Source: Ralstonia pickettii (GTDB lineage Bacteria > Pseudomonadota > Gammaproteobacteria > Burkholderiales > Burkholderiaceae). From it: a stretch of DNA of 64,000 nt. This document shows positions 51,972 through 63,931 of the stretch, in pieces. The stretch is from positions 641,215-705,214 of the forward strand of contig NZ_JFZG01000008.1 in assembly GCF_000607165.1 (NCBI RefSeq), written 5' to 3'. The notes beneath the pieces are model-generated. The model searched no databases. It was not told the DNA's origin and worked only from the letters and a program-made list of their open reading frames with translations. Numbering within the stretch: position 1 is the first letter of the stretch; the number at the start of each line of letters is the position of its first letter. Both the position numbers and the translations under genes were made by a program.

Positions 51972-52337
51972 ATGATTGAACTGCGCCTGAAAACCGCCCT
52001 CGCCGTGGCCGCCACGTTTGCTGCGTCGGCTGCTTTCGCACAGATGACGCCGGCACCGCAGACTTCACCGCAGACCACCGGCACCGTGCAGACCGCCCCA
52101 CAAGGTGGGCCGGCCACCTCGTCGTCTGACCCGCTGGTGCAGAAGCGCATTGACGACAAGGCCGCCAGCGACGAATACAAGGCCCGCAAGTCCGACGCCA
52201 AGGCCGCGTACAAGGAAGAGAAGAAGGCCGCCAAGGCCAACCGCAAGGCGGAGAAGAAGGAAGCCCGCGCCAAGCGCAAGGAAGCCATGAGCGAACAGGG
52301 CGGGCCTGCCCAGACGCCGGCCAGCGAAGGCAAGTAA
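51972..52337 (+). CDS. Small exported Lys/Ala-rich protein
   Basis: Encodes 121 residues, with AAGGAG 7 bases before the ATG. A signal peptide ends SAAFA-QM. The mature chain has a Thr/Pro/Gln-rich part (MTPAPQTSPQTTGTVQTA) and then a highly charged helix from about residue 57, rich in Lys, Ala, Glu and Arg (KEEKKAAKANRKAEKKEARA), probably a long single helix. Such proteins may act on cell-envelope charge or bind nucleic acid or polyanions; no role can be assigned. Confidence 0.65.
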   Translation: MIELRLKTALAVAATFAASAAFAQMTPAPQTSPQTTGTVQTAPQGGPATSSSDPLVQKRIDDKAASDEYKARKSDAKAAYKEEKKAAKANRKAEKKEARAKRKEAMSEQGGPAQTPASEGK

Positions 52338-52355
52338 GCCGCCGGCCGAACCATG

Positions 52356-52386
52356 AAAAAAAGGCGATCCGAGGGTCGCCTTTTTT
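52356..52386. terminator. Bidirectional terminator between convergent genes
   Basis: AAAAAAGGCGA-(8)-TCGCCTTTTTT gives a stem with A/T flanks, 20 bp past the exported protein stop and 20 bp from the glpK stop. The A and T runs on either side suit termination in both directions. Confidence 0.85.
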
Positions 52387-52405
52387 CTGTCCGCTGATTT
52401 TGCCT

Positions 52406-53902
52406 TCAGTGCCCGCGCGTTGTCGGCAGGCGGACCTGCGCGACGGCCATTTCCCATTGGGCGATGCGATGCGCGGCTTCGTCGCGGCTGATGACGGGGT
52501 GGAATGTACGCGAGGCGCGCCATTGCTGGGCGACCTCGGCTTCGTCACGATAGAAGCCCGTGGCGATGCCGGCCAGATAGGCCGCACCCAGCGCCGTGGT
52601 TTCGATGATCTCCGGGCGCACCACCGGGATGCCGAGTAAATCGGCCTGGAACTGCAGCAGCAGATTGTTTGCCGAGGCACCGCCATCGACGCGCAGTTCC
52701 GAGATGGTAGAGACGGCATCGCGCGTCATGGCCTGCAGCAGGGCGGTGCTTTGGAAGGCGATGGATTCCAGCGCCGCGCGCGCGATGTGTCCGATGGTCG
52801 TGCCGCGTGACAGGCCGACGATGGCGCCTTGCGCGGTCGGGTCCCAGTACGGCGCACCGAGGCCCGTGAACGACGGTACGAACACCACGCCGCCGGAATC
52901 GGGCACCGAGGCGGCCAGGCCTTCGACGTCGGCCGAGCGCTGGATGGCGCGCAGGCCGTCGCGCAGCCACTGCACCACCGCGCCCCCAACGAACACGCTG
53001 CCTTCGAGCGCGTAGCTGCGTTTCGCGCCGCTCTGACAAGCCGCCGTGCTGATCAGGCCGTTGTGCGACTGGACAGCTTTGTCGCCCGTGTTGAGCAGCA
53101 TGAAGCAGCCGGTGCCGTAGGTGTTCTTGGCCATGCCGGGTTTGAAGCAGGCCTGGCCAAATAGGGCCGATTGCTGGTCGCCTGCAATGCCGCCGATGGT
53201 GAGCGAGGCGCCAAGCCAGTCGGCATCGGTCTGCCCGAATTGATACGCGGATGGATGCACCTCGGGCAACAGGCTCGGGTGAATGTCGAGCGCGCGCATG
53301 AGGTCAGCGTCCCATTCGCCGGTGTGGATGTTCCACAGCATCGTGCGGGAGGCGTTCGACACGTCGGTCACATGGAGGCGGCCGCGCGTGAGTTGCCACA
53401 CCAGCCAGCTGTCGATGGTGCCGAAGGCAAGTTCGCCGCGCGCGGCGCGCTCGCGGGCGCCATCCACGTGGTCGAGAATCCAGCGCAGCTTGGTGGCGGA
53501 AAAGTACGGGTCGATGATCAGGCCGGTACGTTTGCGCACCTCGTCTTCCAGGCCCTCGGCGCGCAGGCGCTCGCAGATGGATTCCGTGCGGCGGTCCTGC
53601 CAGACGATGGCGTTGAAGATCGGTTTGCCCGTGGCGCGCTCCCACACCATGGTCGTTTCGCGCTGGTTGGTGATGCCCAGCGCAGCCATGTCGGCGGCGG
53701 AGAGCTTCGCTTGTTCGAGTGCGGCGCGGCAGGTGGCGAGCTGACTGTTCCAGATGTCGAACGGGTCATGCTCGACCCAGCCGGGCTGCGGAAAATGCTG
53801 GGGAAACTCCTGCTGGGCGCTGGCGACGATCTGGCCGGCGCGGTTGAAGACGATAGCGCGTGAGCTGGACGTGCCCTGGTCGAGCGCGAGGAGGTATTCC
53901 AT
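52406..53902 (-). CDS. glpK: Glycerol kinase
   Basis: Encodes 498 residues, the usual length. The N-terminal [30 protein letters not shown] and QDRRT, and later [19 protein letters not shown] and the FGIT-type segment [14 protein letters not shown], are all diagnostic of glycerol kinase (FGGY family). It phosphorylates glycerol with ATP to glycerol 3-phosphate, supplying GlpD, whose gene heads the operon. It is the last gene of the glp set, 252 bp after glpV, with a long hairpin between them. Confidence 0.95.
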   Translation of the reverse strand: MEYLLALDQGTSSSRAIVFNRAGQIVASAQQEFPQHFPQPGWVEHDPFDIWNSQLATCRAALEQAKLSAADMAALGITNQRETTMVWERATGKPIFNAIVWQDRRTESICERLRAEGLEDEVRKRTGLIIDPYFSATKLRWILDHVDGARERAARGELAFGTIDSWLVWQLTRGRLHVTDVSNASRTMLWNIHTGEWDADLMRALDIHPSLLPEVHPSAYQFGQTDADWLGASLTIGGIAGDQQSALFGQACFKPGMAKNTYGTGCFMLLNTGDKAVQSHNGLISTAACQSGAKRSYALEGSVFVGGAVVQWLRDGLRAIQRSADVEGLAASVPDSGGVVFVPSFTGLGAPYWDPTAQGAIVGLSRGTTIGHIARAALESIAFQSTALLQAMTRDAVSTISELRVDGGASANNLLLQFQADLLGIPVVRPEIIETTALGAAYLAGIATGFYRDEAEVAQQWRASRTFHPVISRDEAAHRIAQWEMAVAQVRLPTTRGH

Positions 53903-54035
53903 AAGGCAGAGACATTGAAGTGCCGGGGAAGATCACTCTACCCCGGCAATTGATGCAATGGTGATGCGAAAGCATAGCCCGCCGTTGGCAGGCGTGCGAT
54001 GCAGATGATCCTGGTGCCGGATCACTCGTTATCTG

Positions 54036-54154
54036 GAACCTGTTCACGATCCGTAGCGAGCGGCCCGAGGTTGGCTTGAGAAGCGCAGCCGTACATGGGT
54101 ACGGCGAGCATCGCGGGGCCAAGATCGGGCCGCGCCGTAGGATCGTGAGCGGGT

Positions 54155-54156
<2 letters not shown>
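54036..54156. repeat. Large foldback between glpV and glpK
   Basis: Bases 54036-54077 and 54115-54156 form an imperfect inverted repeat of about 40 bp (GAACCtG/CGGGTTC; TCACGATCC/GGATCGTGA; GCGGCCCGA/TCGGGCCGC). The tip contains GCCGTAC-ATGG-GTACGGC. It overlaps the last two bases of the glpV stop codon. It could protect the 3' end of the upstream glp message or lower glpK expression. Confidence 0.7.
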
Positions 54157-55891
<1,735 letters not shown>

Positions 55892-55923
55892 TGGTATCTC
55901 CTCGTGCTTGTTGGCTTGTTGTT

Positions 55924-55977
55924 CTCCCCGCAGCGAAAACATCCGGCATTCCGACGCGGGGAGCGTGATGGAATGCC
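55924..55977 (-). ncRNA. Interleaved stems upstream of glpV (possible pseudoknot)
   Basis: On the minus strand, GGCATTCC (55977-55970) pairs perfectly with GGAATGCC (55952-55945), and CTCCCCGC (55963-55956) with GCGGGGAG (55931-55924). The two 8-bp stems are interleaved (S1-S2-S1'-S2', loops of 6, 3 and 13 bases). They are either mutually exclusive hairpins or an H-type pseudoknot. The nearest arm ends 33 bases before the glpV start codon. Confidence 0.6.
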
Positions 55978-56062
55978 TGTGCCCGTACGTCAATTTGGGC
56001 GTGGAAGCATCAACGTGTGCCGATGCCTCCGGACTTGAAAATTCAAGTACATCGATGGCGCA

Positions 56063-56344
56063 TCAGCCGCGCCACATCACGATCACCAGCACCACCATCG
56101 AGGCGATGAAGCCACCCCAGGCGCTCGTCTCTTCCGACGTAAGCCCAACCCACGCCAGGTTGATATAGGCCGCAGTCAGCAGGCCGATGAAGAGGCGGTC
56201 GCCGCGCGTGGTGGCAATGGGCAGGAAGCCCTTGCGTTCCACCGTGGGACGGACTACCTCCCACACCGTCATGCTGGCCAGCATCAAGGCGATGCAGCCG
56301 AAGAAGGTCGCCACTTCGGGCGTCCAGGCCATCCAACTGAACAT
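56063..56344 (-). CDS. glpU: Small membrane protein GlpU (DUF2160)
   Basis: Start at the ATG at 56344, with GGAG 8 bases upstream, giving 93 residues. Three hydrophobic stretches are seen (VATFFGCIALMLASMTVW, GLLTAAYINLAWVGL, MVVLVIVMWRG), with GDRLFIG between them. It is the DUF2160 protein found in glycerol ABC operons, whose role in uptake is not defined. A hairpin in the 144-bp gap to glpQ separates its message region. Confidence 0.85.
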   Translation of the reverse strand: MFSWMAWTPEVATFFGCIALMLASMTVWEVVRPTVERKGFLPIATTRGDRLFIGLLTAAYINLAWVGLTSEETSAWGGFIASMVVLVIVMWRG

Positions 56345-56406
56345 ATTCTTTTCTCCAACATTCGTTCCCGCGTTCGTGGAAACGTGATCAGGGCGAAGCA
56401 CAGCGG

Positions 56407-56473
56407 TTCTGACGGTTCGGCGTGGCCGCAGACAGTACGTGTGGTACGGCAAGGCCGCGCCGGGCCGTCAGAA
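56407..56473 (-). other. Intercistronic hairpin between glpQ and glpU
   Basis: TTCTGACGG (56407-56415) and CCGTCAGAA (56465-56473) are a perfect 9-bp pair. A 3x3 internal loop and a GGCGTGG/CCGCGCC inner stem extend it, and the tip has GTAC-GTGTG-GTAC. It lies within the 144-bp gap between the two cistrons. Confidence 0.6.
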
Positions 56474-56488
56474 TCGTCCTGATCGCGT

Positions 56489-57311
56489 TTACACGCGGCC
56501 CATCGCAAAGCCTTTTGCGATGTAGTTCCGCACAAACCAGATCACCAGCGCGCCGGGAATGATCGTCAGTACACCGGCCGCAGCCAGCACGCCCCAATCC
56601 ATGCCCGAGGCCGACACCGTGCGCGTCATCACCGCGGTGATGGGTTTGGCATCGACGGACGTAAGCGTGCGCGCGAGCAGCAGCTCCACCCAGCTGAACA
56701 TGAAGCAGAAGAACGCCGTCACGCCCACGCCGGCCTTGATGAGCGGCAGGAAGATCTTCAGGAAAAACTTGGGGAAGCTGTAGCCGTCGATGTAGGCCGT
56801 CTCGTCAATCTCGCGCGGGATGCCCGACATGAAGCCTTCGAGAATCCACACCGCCAGCGGCACGTTGAACAGCATGTGCGCCAGGGCCACGCCCAGGTGC
56901 GTGTCCATCAAGCCGACCGTCGAATACAGCTGGAAGAACGGCAGCAGGAACACCGCGGGCGGCGTCATGCGGTTCGTCAGCAGCCAGAAGAACATGTGCT
57001 TGTCGCCCAGGAAGCGGTAGCGCGAGAAGGCGTAGGCCGCCGGCAGCGCCACCACGGTCGAGAGCACCGTGTTCATCGTCACGTAGATGATGGAGTTGAT
57101 GTAACCCCAGTACCACGACGGGTCCGTGAAGATGATCTTGTAGTTGTCGAACGTGACGAGCTTCGGCCAGATCGAGAAACCGGCGAGCGTCTCCTCGTTG
57201 GTCTTGAGCGACATGCTCAACATCCAGTACAGCGGCAGCACGGCAAACGCCACATACACCGCCAGCGTGATCGCGCGAGCAATCTTGCGCTTGTGCTCGT
57301 TGTTGTTCTGC

Positions 57312-57319
<8 letters not shown>
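56489..57319 (-). CDS. glpQ: Glycerol ABC transporter permease GlpQ
   Basis: Encodes 276 residues with six membrane helices. The inner-membrane permease EAA loop is seen in EIDETAYIDGYSFPKFFLKIFLP. It is the second of two permeases (MalG-type) for the glycerol transporter. It starts 8 bp inside the end of glpP, so the pair is translationally coupled. Confidence 0.9.
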
Positions 57320-58198
<879 letters not shown>

Positions 58199-58202
<4 letters not shown>

Positions 58203-59296
58203 CGGCCGATCCTCTCGTCATTGCTGTAGTACAGCGTCTGCGGCGCATCCAGGCGCAGCCACACGCGCGATTCGGTGATGCTCACTTCATTCGGCAGCTT
58301 TGCCTTGATGGGCAAGCCGCCGGCCTCGCTCAGGCTGGCCGTCAGCAACTGGTGCGTACCCAGTTGCTGCACCTGATGCACGTTGGCGGCCACGGTGCCG
58401 ACTTCACCGGCCGCCGCCAGCTGCACGAATTCCGGGCGGATGCCGAGCTTGAGCGAACCGTTTGCGTTCTTGAGCGTGGCGAGCGTGTCGCCACCGACCG
58501 TCAGACGCTGATCGCCCAGGGCAATCACATCGCCGTCCACCGTCACCGGGTACAGGTTCATGCCCGGGCTTCCGATGAAGTACCCGACGAAGGTGTGGTC
58601 CGGCCGCTCGAACAGCGCTTCCGGGCCGCCTTGCTGCACGACCTTGCCTTCGGTCATGACCACCACCTCGTCGGCAAAGGTCAGCGCCTCCACCTGATCG
58701 TGTGTCACGTAGATCAGCGTGAGCTTGAGCTGGTGGTGAATCTTCTTGAGCTGGCGACGCAGTTGCCACTTCAGGTGCGGGTCGATGACGGTGAGCGGCT
58801 CGTCGAACAGGATGGCCGCCACGTCCTTGCGCACCAGGCCGCGGCCCAGGGAGATCTTCTGCTTGGCGTCGGCCGCCAGGCCCGAGGCGCGGCGTTTGAG
58901 CGCGTGCTGCAGTTCGAGAATCTCGGCCACTTCCTCCACGCGCTTCTTCACTTCGGCTTCCGGCGTCTTGCGGTTGCGCAGCGGGAAGGCGAGGTTGTCG
59001 AACACGGTCATCGTGTCGTAGATGACTGGGAACTGGAACACCTGCGCGATGTTGCGTTCGCGCGGCGTTGCGTGCGTGACGTCGCGATCGTCAAACAGCA
59101 CCTGTCCTTCGGACGGCGTCAGCAGCCCGGAGATGATGTTCAGCAGCGTGGATTTGCCGCAGCCCGACGGGCCCAGCAATGCGTATGCACCGCCGTCGCG
59201 CCAGGTCATGTTCATCGGCTGCAGCGCGTAGTCGCTCAGGTTTTGCGGATTGGGCCGGTAGCTGTGCCCCAGGTTGCGGAATTCAATGCGTGCCAT
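58199..59296 (-). CDS. glpT: Glycerol ABC transporter ATPase GlpT
   Basis: Encodes 365 residues: an ATPase domain plus a C-terminal OB-type regulatory part. Walker A GPSGCGKST (42-50), Q-loop Gln88, Walker B AILFDE (161-166) and switch His199 (VTHDQ) are intact, but the LSGGQ signature is degenerate (SGLAADAKQ at 138-146). The partner GlpS carries a good LSGGQ. It starts inside the end of glpS (14-bp overlap). Confidence 0.9.
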
Positions 59297-60401
59297 GTGC
59301 GCCTCCCTGCTTGGGCGCGCTCACCAGCTTGCCCGCATCGTCGAACAGGAACAGTTCGGCCGGATCGACAAACACGTCCAGCGCCGCGCCGAGTTCGAAC
59401 TCGTGCACGCCGGGCAACTGCGCGACCAAGCCGATCGTGTCCGACTGGCCGGCAGCATGCGCGCGCACGTGCAGATAGGTCTCGGAGCCCGATAACTCGG
59501 CCAGTTCTACCGTGCCCGGCAGGGCAACTGCGCCGCCGTTGCGCGGCGTCAGGCGGATGTGGCTCGGACGCAGGCCGATGCGGCAGCGCGTGCCGGCCGC
59601 CATCGGCAGCGGGCGCGTCCACGCAACGTCAATGCCTTGCGGCAGCCGGATTTGGTTGCCCTCAACCACGGTGGCGTCCAGCACGTTCATCGGCGGGTCG
59701 TTGAAGATGGCCGCCGCGTTGACCGACACCGGCACTTCGTACATGTCGAGCGTCGGACCGTCCTGCAGCACGCGGCCTTCATGCATGACGACGGTGTGGC
59801 CGCCCAGCAGCAGTGCTTCCTGCGGCTCGGTGGTGGCATAGACGACGGTCGTGCCGCCGTCGGCAAAGAGCGATGCCAGCTCGGCACGTAGTTCTTCGCG
59901 CAGCTTGTAGTCGAGGTTGACGAGCGGTTCGTCCAGCAGCACCAGCGGTGCACGCTTGACGAGTGCCCGGGCCAGCGCACAACGCTGCTGCTGTCCGCCG
60001 GACAGCTCCGCCGGCAGGCGCTGCAGCAGGTGTTCGATGTGCAGCTTGGCGGCGACGGCACGCACACGCGTGTCGATCTCGCCCTTGTTGGTGCCCTGCA
60101 GGCGCAGCGGTGAGGCGATGTTGTCGTACACCGTCATCGCCGGGTAGTTGATAAATTGCTGGTACACCATCGCCAGGTTGCGATCGCGTACCCCCACGCC
60201 CGTCACGTCCTTGCCGTCGACCAGTACGCGACCGGTCGTCGGACGGTCCAACCCGGCCATGATGCGCATCAACGTGGTCTTGCCGGCCTGCGTCGGCCCC
60301 AGCAACACGTTGATGGCGCCGGGCGCCAGCCGCAGGCTGGTCGGGTACAGGTGCGTCTGCGCCCCGACCATGGCCGTAACCTGGTCCAGTTCCAGAATCA
60401 A
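59283..60401 (-). CDS. glpS: Glycerol ABC transporter ATPase GlpS
   Basis: Encodes 372 residues. Walker A GPTQAGKTT (35-43), signature LSGGQ (133-137) and Walker B LVLLDE (153-158) are normal, but the switch His is replaced: VYATTEPQEA has Thr191 where GlpT has His199. With GlpT it forms a heterodimer that drives glycerol import. It follows glpD by 65 bp and overlaps glpT. Confidence 0.9.
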   Translation of the reverse strand: MILELDQVTAMVGAQTHLYPTSLRLAPGAINVLLGPTQAGKTTLMRIMAGLDRPTTGRVLVDGKDVTGVGVRDRNLAMVYQQFINYPAMTVYDNIASPLRLQGTNKGEIDTRVRAVAAKLHIEHLLQRLPAELSGGQQQRCALARALVKRAPLVLLDEPLVNLDYKLREELRAELASLFADGGTTVVYATTEPQEALLLGGHTVVMHEGRVLQDGPTLDMYEVPVSVNAAAIFNDPPMNVLDATVVEGNQIRLPQGIDVAWTRPLPMAAGTRCRIGLRPSHIRLTPRNGGAVALPGTVELAELSGSETYLHVRAHAAGQSDTIGLVAQLPGVHEFELGAALDVFVDPAELFLFDDAGKLVSAPKQGGAHGTH

Positions 60402-60466
60402 TTGATGTCTCCCGTCTTACTGCTTTGATTTCTTGATGTCTTGGCTCGTGCGCCCGGCCCGGTGCG

Positions 60467-62044
60467 TCAGGGCGCGCGTTCCGCAACTGGAGCGGTCTCG
60501 CCTTCGGGCAGATGCCGCGCCAGCCAGCCTTCCAGGCGGCTGCGGTCTGCATCGCTGGCGTGCAGGCCCAGCTTGGTCCGCCGCCACAGGATGTCTTGCG
60601 CCGTGCGGGCCCATTCGTGTTCGATCAGATAACGGATTTCGGCTTCGTACAGCCCGGGCGTCACTTCGGCGCCCAGCTCTTCCAGCCGCGTGGCGCCGGC
60701 CAGCATCGTGTTCAGGCGCGTGCCGTACTGGTGCGCATAGCGCATCGCAAGTTGGGTCGGCAGCCAAGGCAAACGTTTTTGCAGGCGCGTCACAAAATCG
60801 TCGAAGGTGTATTCGGCAACCAACTGCCCCGGCGCTTCCAGATCGCCGCCCGGCAGCGATGCGGTGGCCGTCCACGAAGGCTTGCCCGCAAGAGGCAAAT
60901 GCGGGGCCAGGTGGTCCAGCGCTTCCTCGGCCAGCTTGCGGTAGGTGGTGATCTTGCCGCCCCACACGTTGACGAGCGGTGCGCTGGCGCCGTCGGCGCC
61001 GGTTTCGCATTCGACCAGGTAATCGCGCGTGATGGCCGAAGCGTTGGCGGCGCTGTCGTCCAGCAGCGGCCGCACACCCGAGTAGCTCCACACCACGTCG
61101 GCCGGTGTCAGTTGCTGGGTGAAATAGCGGCTGGCCATTTCGCACAGGTATTGGATTTCGCCCGCGTCAATGGCCACTTGGTCCACCGAGCCCTTGTATT
61201 CCAGATCCGTCGTGCCGATCAGCGTGAATTCGTTCTGGTACGGAATCGCAAACACGATCCGCCCGTCCGGGTTCTGGAAGATATAGGCGAACGGGTGGTT
61301 GAACATCCGCCGCACGACGATGTGGCTGCCCTTGATCAGGCGCAGGCCGCGCGTGCTCGGCAGGGCGTGCGCAGAGCGGGCGAACTCCGCTGCCCACGGC
61401 CCGGCTGCATTGACGATTGCCTTTGCGCGCACGGAGCGAATGCCCTCCGGGCCGGCCAGCGAGGCGTGCCAGCCATCGGCGCGGCGCTCGGCGTTCAGGC
61501 AGCGCGTGCGGGTGAAAATCTGCGCCCCGCGGTCCGCCGCGTCGCGGGCGTTGAGCACCACCAGGCGGGCGTCGTCCACCCAGCCGTCGGAATAGACGAA
61601 ACCCCGCGTGTAGCCTGCCTTGAGCGGCTTACCTGCCGGGTGCTGCGCAAGCTTGATGGATTCCGAACCCGGCAGAAAGCGCCGGCGCGCCAGGTGGTCA
61701 TAGAGGAAGAGGCCCGCGCGGATCATCCATGCCGGGCGTTGCGCCGCATCGTGCGGCATCACGAAACGCAGCGGCCACATGATGTGCGGCGCCATGCGCA
61801 GCAGCACCTCGCGCTCCTGCAGAGCCTTGCGCACCAGGCTGAATTCGTAATATTCGAGGTAGCGCAGCCCGCCGTGGATCAGCTTGGTTGAGGCCGAAGA
61901 GGTGTGCTGGGCCAGGTCGTCTTTTTCACACAAGACCACCGACAGGCCACGGCCCACGGCATCCCGCGCGATACCCACGCCGTTGATGCCGCCTCCGACC
62001 ACCAGCAGATCACAGTCCAGATGCGACGCGTCAGTGAGTTGCAT
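60467..62044 (-). CDS. glpD: Glycerol 3-phosphate dehydrogenase (FAD)
   Basis: Encodes 525 residues. The FAD-binding GGGINGVGIARDAVGRG is at 17-33, with the conserved SSASTKLIHGGLRYLEYYEF and FMIRAGLFLYDHLAR-type segments of aerobic GlpD. It oxidises glycerol 3-phosphate to dihydroxyacetone phosphate, passing electrons to quinone at the inner membrane. It heads the glp operon, divergent from glpR (143 bp between the starts). Confidence 0.95.
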   Translation of the reverse strand: MQLTDASHLDCDLLVVGGGINGVGIARDAVGRGLSVVLCEKDDLAQHTSSASTKLIHGGLRYLEYYEFSLVRKALQEREVLLRMAPHIMWPLRFVMPHDAAQRPAWMIRAGLFLYDHLARRRFLPGSESIKLAQHPAGKPLKAGYTRGFVYSDGWVDDARLVVLNARDAADRGAQIFTRTRCLNAERRADGWHASLAGPEGIRSVRAKAIVNAAGPWAAEFARSAHALPSTRGLRLIKGSHIVVRRMFNHPFAYIFQNPDGRIVFAIPYQNEFTLIGTTDLEYKGSVDQVAIDAGEIQYLCEMASRYFTQQLTPADVVWSYSGVRPLLDDSAANASAITRDYLVECETGADGASAPLVNVWGGKITTYRKLAEEALDHLAPHLPLAGKPSWTATASLPGGDLEAPGQLVAEYTFDDFVTRLQKRLPWLPTQLAMRYAHQYGTRLNTMLAGATRLEELGAEVTPGLYEAEIRYLIEHEWARTAQDILWRRTKLGLHASDADRSRLEGWLARHLPEGETAPVAERAP

Positions 62045-62159
62045 GGGTTGGAATCTGTTGATTTGCGCGTCTTTTCTTGCGAATAGTGACGCGTTGGCGG
62101 ATAGTTTAGTGAAGGGCGAAAATAAAGCAACATAGGGAATCGCCTAATCCGCTCACATG

Positions 62160-62179
62160 TGTTCGTTTGTGTTCATTTC
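62160..62179. promoter_or_regulatory. Tandem repeat, candidate GlpR operator
   Basis: TGTTCGTTTG (62160-62169) is directly followed by TGTTCATTTC (62170-62179), eight of ten bases identical. DeoR-type repressors bind tandem TTCG-rich repeats. It lies directly before glpR (start 62188) in the gap shared with glpD. Confidence 0.6.
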
Positions 62180-62187
62180 GTGATTTG

Positions 62188-62961
62188 ATGCTTCCGCGAC
62201 ACCGCCAGATCCTCGAATACGTCCGCCAGCACGGCGATGCCTCCGTCGACGCGCTTGCTCGCGTGCTCGGCGTCACGACGCAAACCATTCGCCGCGATAT
62301 TCGGCAGCTCGAAGACGAGCGCCTGCTCGCGCGCTACCACGGCGGCGTTGGCCTGCCATCGTCGGTCGAGAACATCGACTACGACCAGCGTCAGGTCCTG
62401 CACATCGACGCCAAGCGCCGCATCGCCGAAGTCGTCGCGCGCCATGTCGAGCCCGGCCGCTCGCTCATCATCAATATCGGAACGACCACCGAAGAAGTCT
62501 CCAAGGCGCTGGTCGGCCAGAGCGGACCGCGCGGCCTGCGCGTCATCACCAACAACCTGAACGTCGCGTCGATCCTCTCCGGCAGCCCGGATGCCGAAGT
62601 CATCGTCGCCGGCGGCCTCGTGCGCAACCGCGACCGCGGCATCGTTGGCGAGGCTACGATCGACTTCATGAAGCAGTTCCGCGTCGACATCGGCATCATC
62701 GGCGTCTCCAGCATCGACGAAGACGGCACGCTGCTCGACTACGATTACCGCGAGGTCCGCGTCGCCCAGGCCATCATCGAGCAGTCGCGCGAAGTCTGGC
62801 TCGTCGCCGATCACTCCAAGTTCGGCCGCCGCGCGGTCGTCCGCCTGGGCCATGTTTCCCAGATCGACAAGTTCTTCACTGACGTCCCGGTGCCCGAGCC
62901 GATGGCCGAAGTCTTCCGCGCCGCCGAGGTCGACGTGGTCGTCGCCAGCGAAACGCTCTGA
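62188..62961 (+). CDS. glpR: Glycerol regulon repressor, DeoR family
   Basis: Start at the ATG at 62188 (257 residues); a TTG at 62167 is less likely. An N-terminal DeoR HTH (VDALARVLGVTTQTIRRDIRQLED) is followed by the sensor domain with INIGTTTEEVSKAL and the DHSKFGRRA motif typical of GlpR. It binds glycerol 3-phosphate and represses the divergent glp operon. No clear Shine-Dalgarno sequence precedes the ATG, which lies only 9 bp from a tandem repeat that could let it repress itself. Confidence 0.9.
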   Translation: MLPRHRQILEYVRQHGDASVDALARVLGVTTQTIRRDIRQLEDERLLARYHGGVGLPSSVENIDYDQRQVLHIDAKRRIAEVVARHVEPGRSLIINIGTTTEEVSKALVGQSGPRGLRVITNNLNVASILSGSPDAEVIVAGGLVRNRDRGIVGEATIDFMKQFRVDIGIIGVSSIDEDGTLLDYDYREVRVAQAIIEQSREVWLVADHSKFGRRAVVRLGHVSQIDKFFTDVPVPEPMAEVFRAAEVDVVVASETL

Positions 62962-63070
62962 CGTTTGATCTGGCGCTCCTGCAGTCTTCGCCCCGTCGAC
63001 TACAGTGAAATGACAAGGCGCGCACCTTGCGAGCCGCACTGTCATCCAGATTCGTCATACGGGGAGCATC

Positions 63071-63931
63071 GTGAGCAAGCACTCACATGCGGCAATCCTT
63101 TCGATCTTCGCGGGCATCGTCACCGAACACATCGCTGCTTTGCGCGATGCCCTCGCCAGGCTGGCTGCGCCCAGCCCAAGCGGCGAAGATCTTCACCAGT
63201 TTCGCGTCACTCTGCGCCGCCTGCGTTCGGCTTGGGTGACGTTCGCGCCGGTCCTGCCAACCAGCTTTGCCGCAGAGTGGATACCGCGCCTGCGTGCGCT
63301 CGCCGCTTCCACGGGTCCTGTGCGCGAATGGGATGTGTTGCTCTCCGATTGGCTTCCCGCTGCCCGGGAGTCGCTACTCGATAGTGACGAGGCAGGCCGG
63401 GCATGGCTGGACGAGGCGCTTACAAAGTCCCAAGGGGCGCGCAACCGTGCATGGGAGGAACTGCGTGCCGAGCTGGCGTCGCCAGATGTGTCGGAAGCGC
63501 TGCTTGAACTGGAGCAGGCGGTCGCTGCGTTTCATATAGAAGGTGAGCCCGAACGGCATCTCCGTTTCGCTCGTGCACAGGCCCGGGCGCTCAGAAAGAA
63601 GCTGATCCGTCGCGGGCGCCACCCCAGGCGGTTGTCTGCACCGCGGCTGCATCGTGCTCGCATCGCCGCCAAGCAATGGCGCTATCTATATGAAGCGTTC
63701 TACCCGGCGCTTGGCGCCAACGTAGCCAAGCGGTACCGGAGCCATTTGCGCAAACTGCAAGACGCCCTGGGCGAGGTACACGATGCGAGTGTCGCCCTTG
63801 ATTGCGTTGCGGGCGTATTGGATGCGACGCCGCCGCTGTCTATAGTGAACGCCTTTCACAAGCGCGCCAGCAGCGCGCGGGGCCGGGCAGCCAAGGGTCT
63901 GCGATGGATGCGGTCCCACAAGGCGCCATAA
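63071..63931 (+). CDS. CHAD-domain protein
   Basis: GTG start at 63071, with GGGGAG 4 bases before it, giving 286 residues. It is a stand-alone CHAD domain: conserved His and basic residues in HQFRVTLRRLRSAWVTF, ALRKKLIRRGRH, RARIAAKQWRYLYEAF and LRKLQDALGEVHD. CHAD proteins bind inorganic polyphosphate and some sit on polyphosphate granules. No CYTH triphosphatase domain is present. It lies downstream of glpR (109 bp apart), with no evidence of a link. Confidence 0.85.
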   Translation: MSKHSHAAILSIFAGIVTEHIAALRDALARLAAPSPSGEDLHQFRVTLRRLRSAWVTFAPVLPTSFAAEWIPRLRALAASTGPVREWDVLLSDWLPAARESLLDSDEAGRAWLDEALTKSQGARNRAWEELRAELASPDVSEALLELEQAVAAFHIEGEPERHLRFARAQARALRKKLIRRGRHPRRLSAPRLHRARIAAKQWRYLYEAFYPALGANVAKRYRSHLRKLQDALGEVHDASVALDCVAGVLDATPPLSIVNAFHKRASSARGRAAKGLRWMRSHKAP

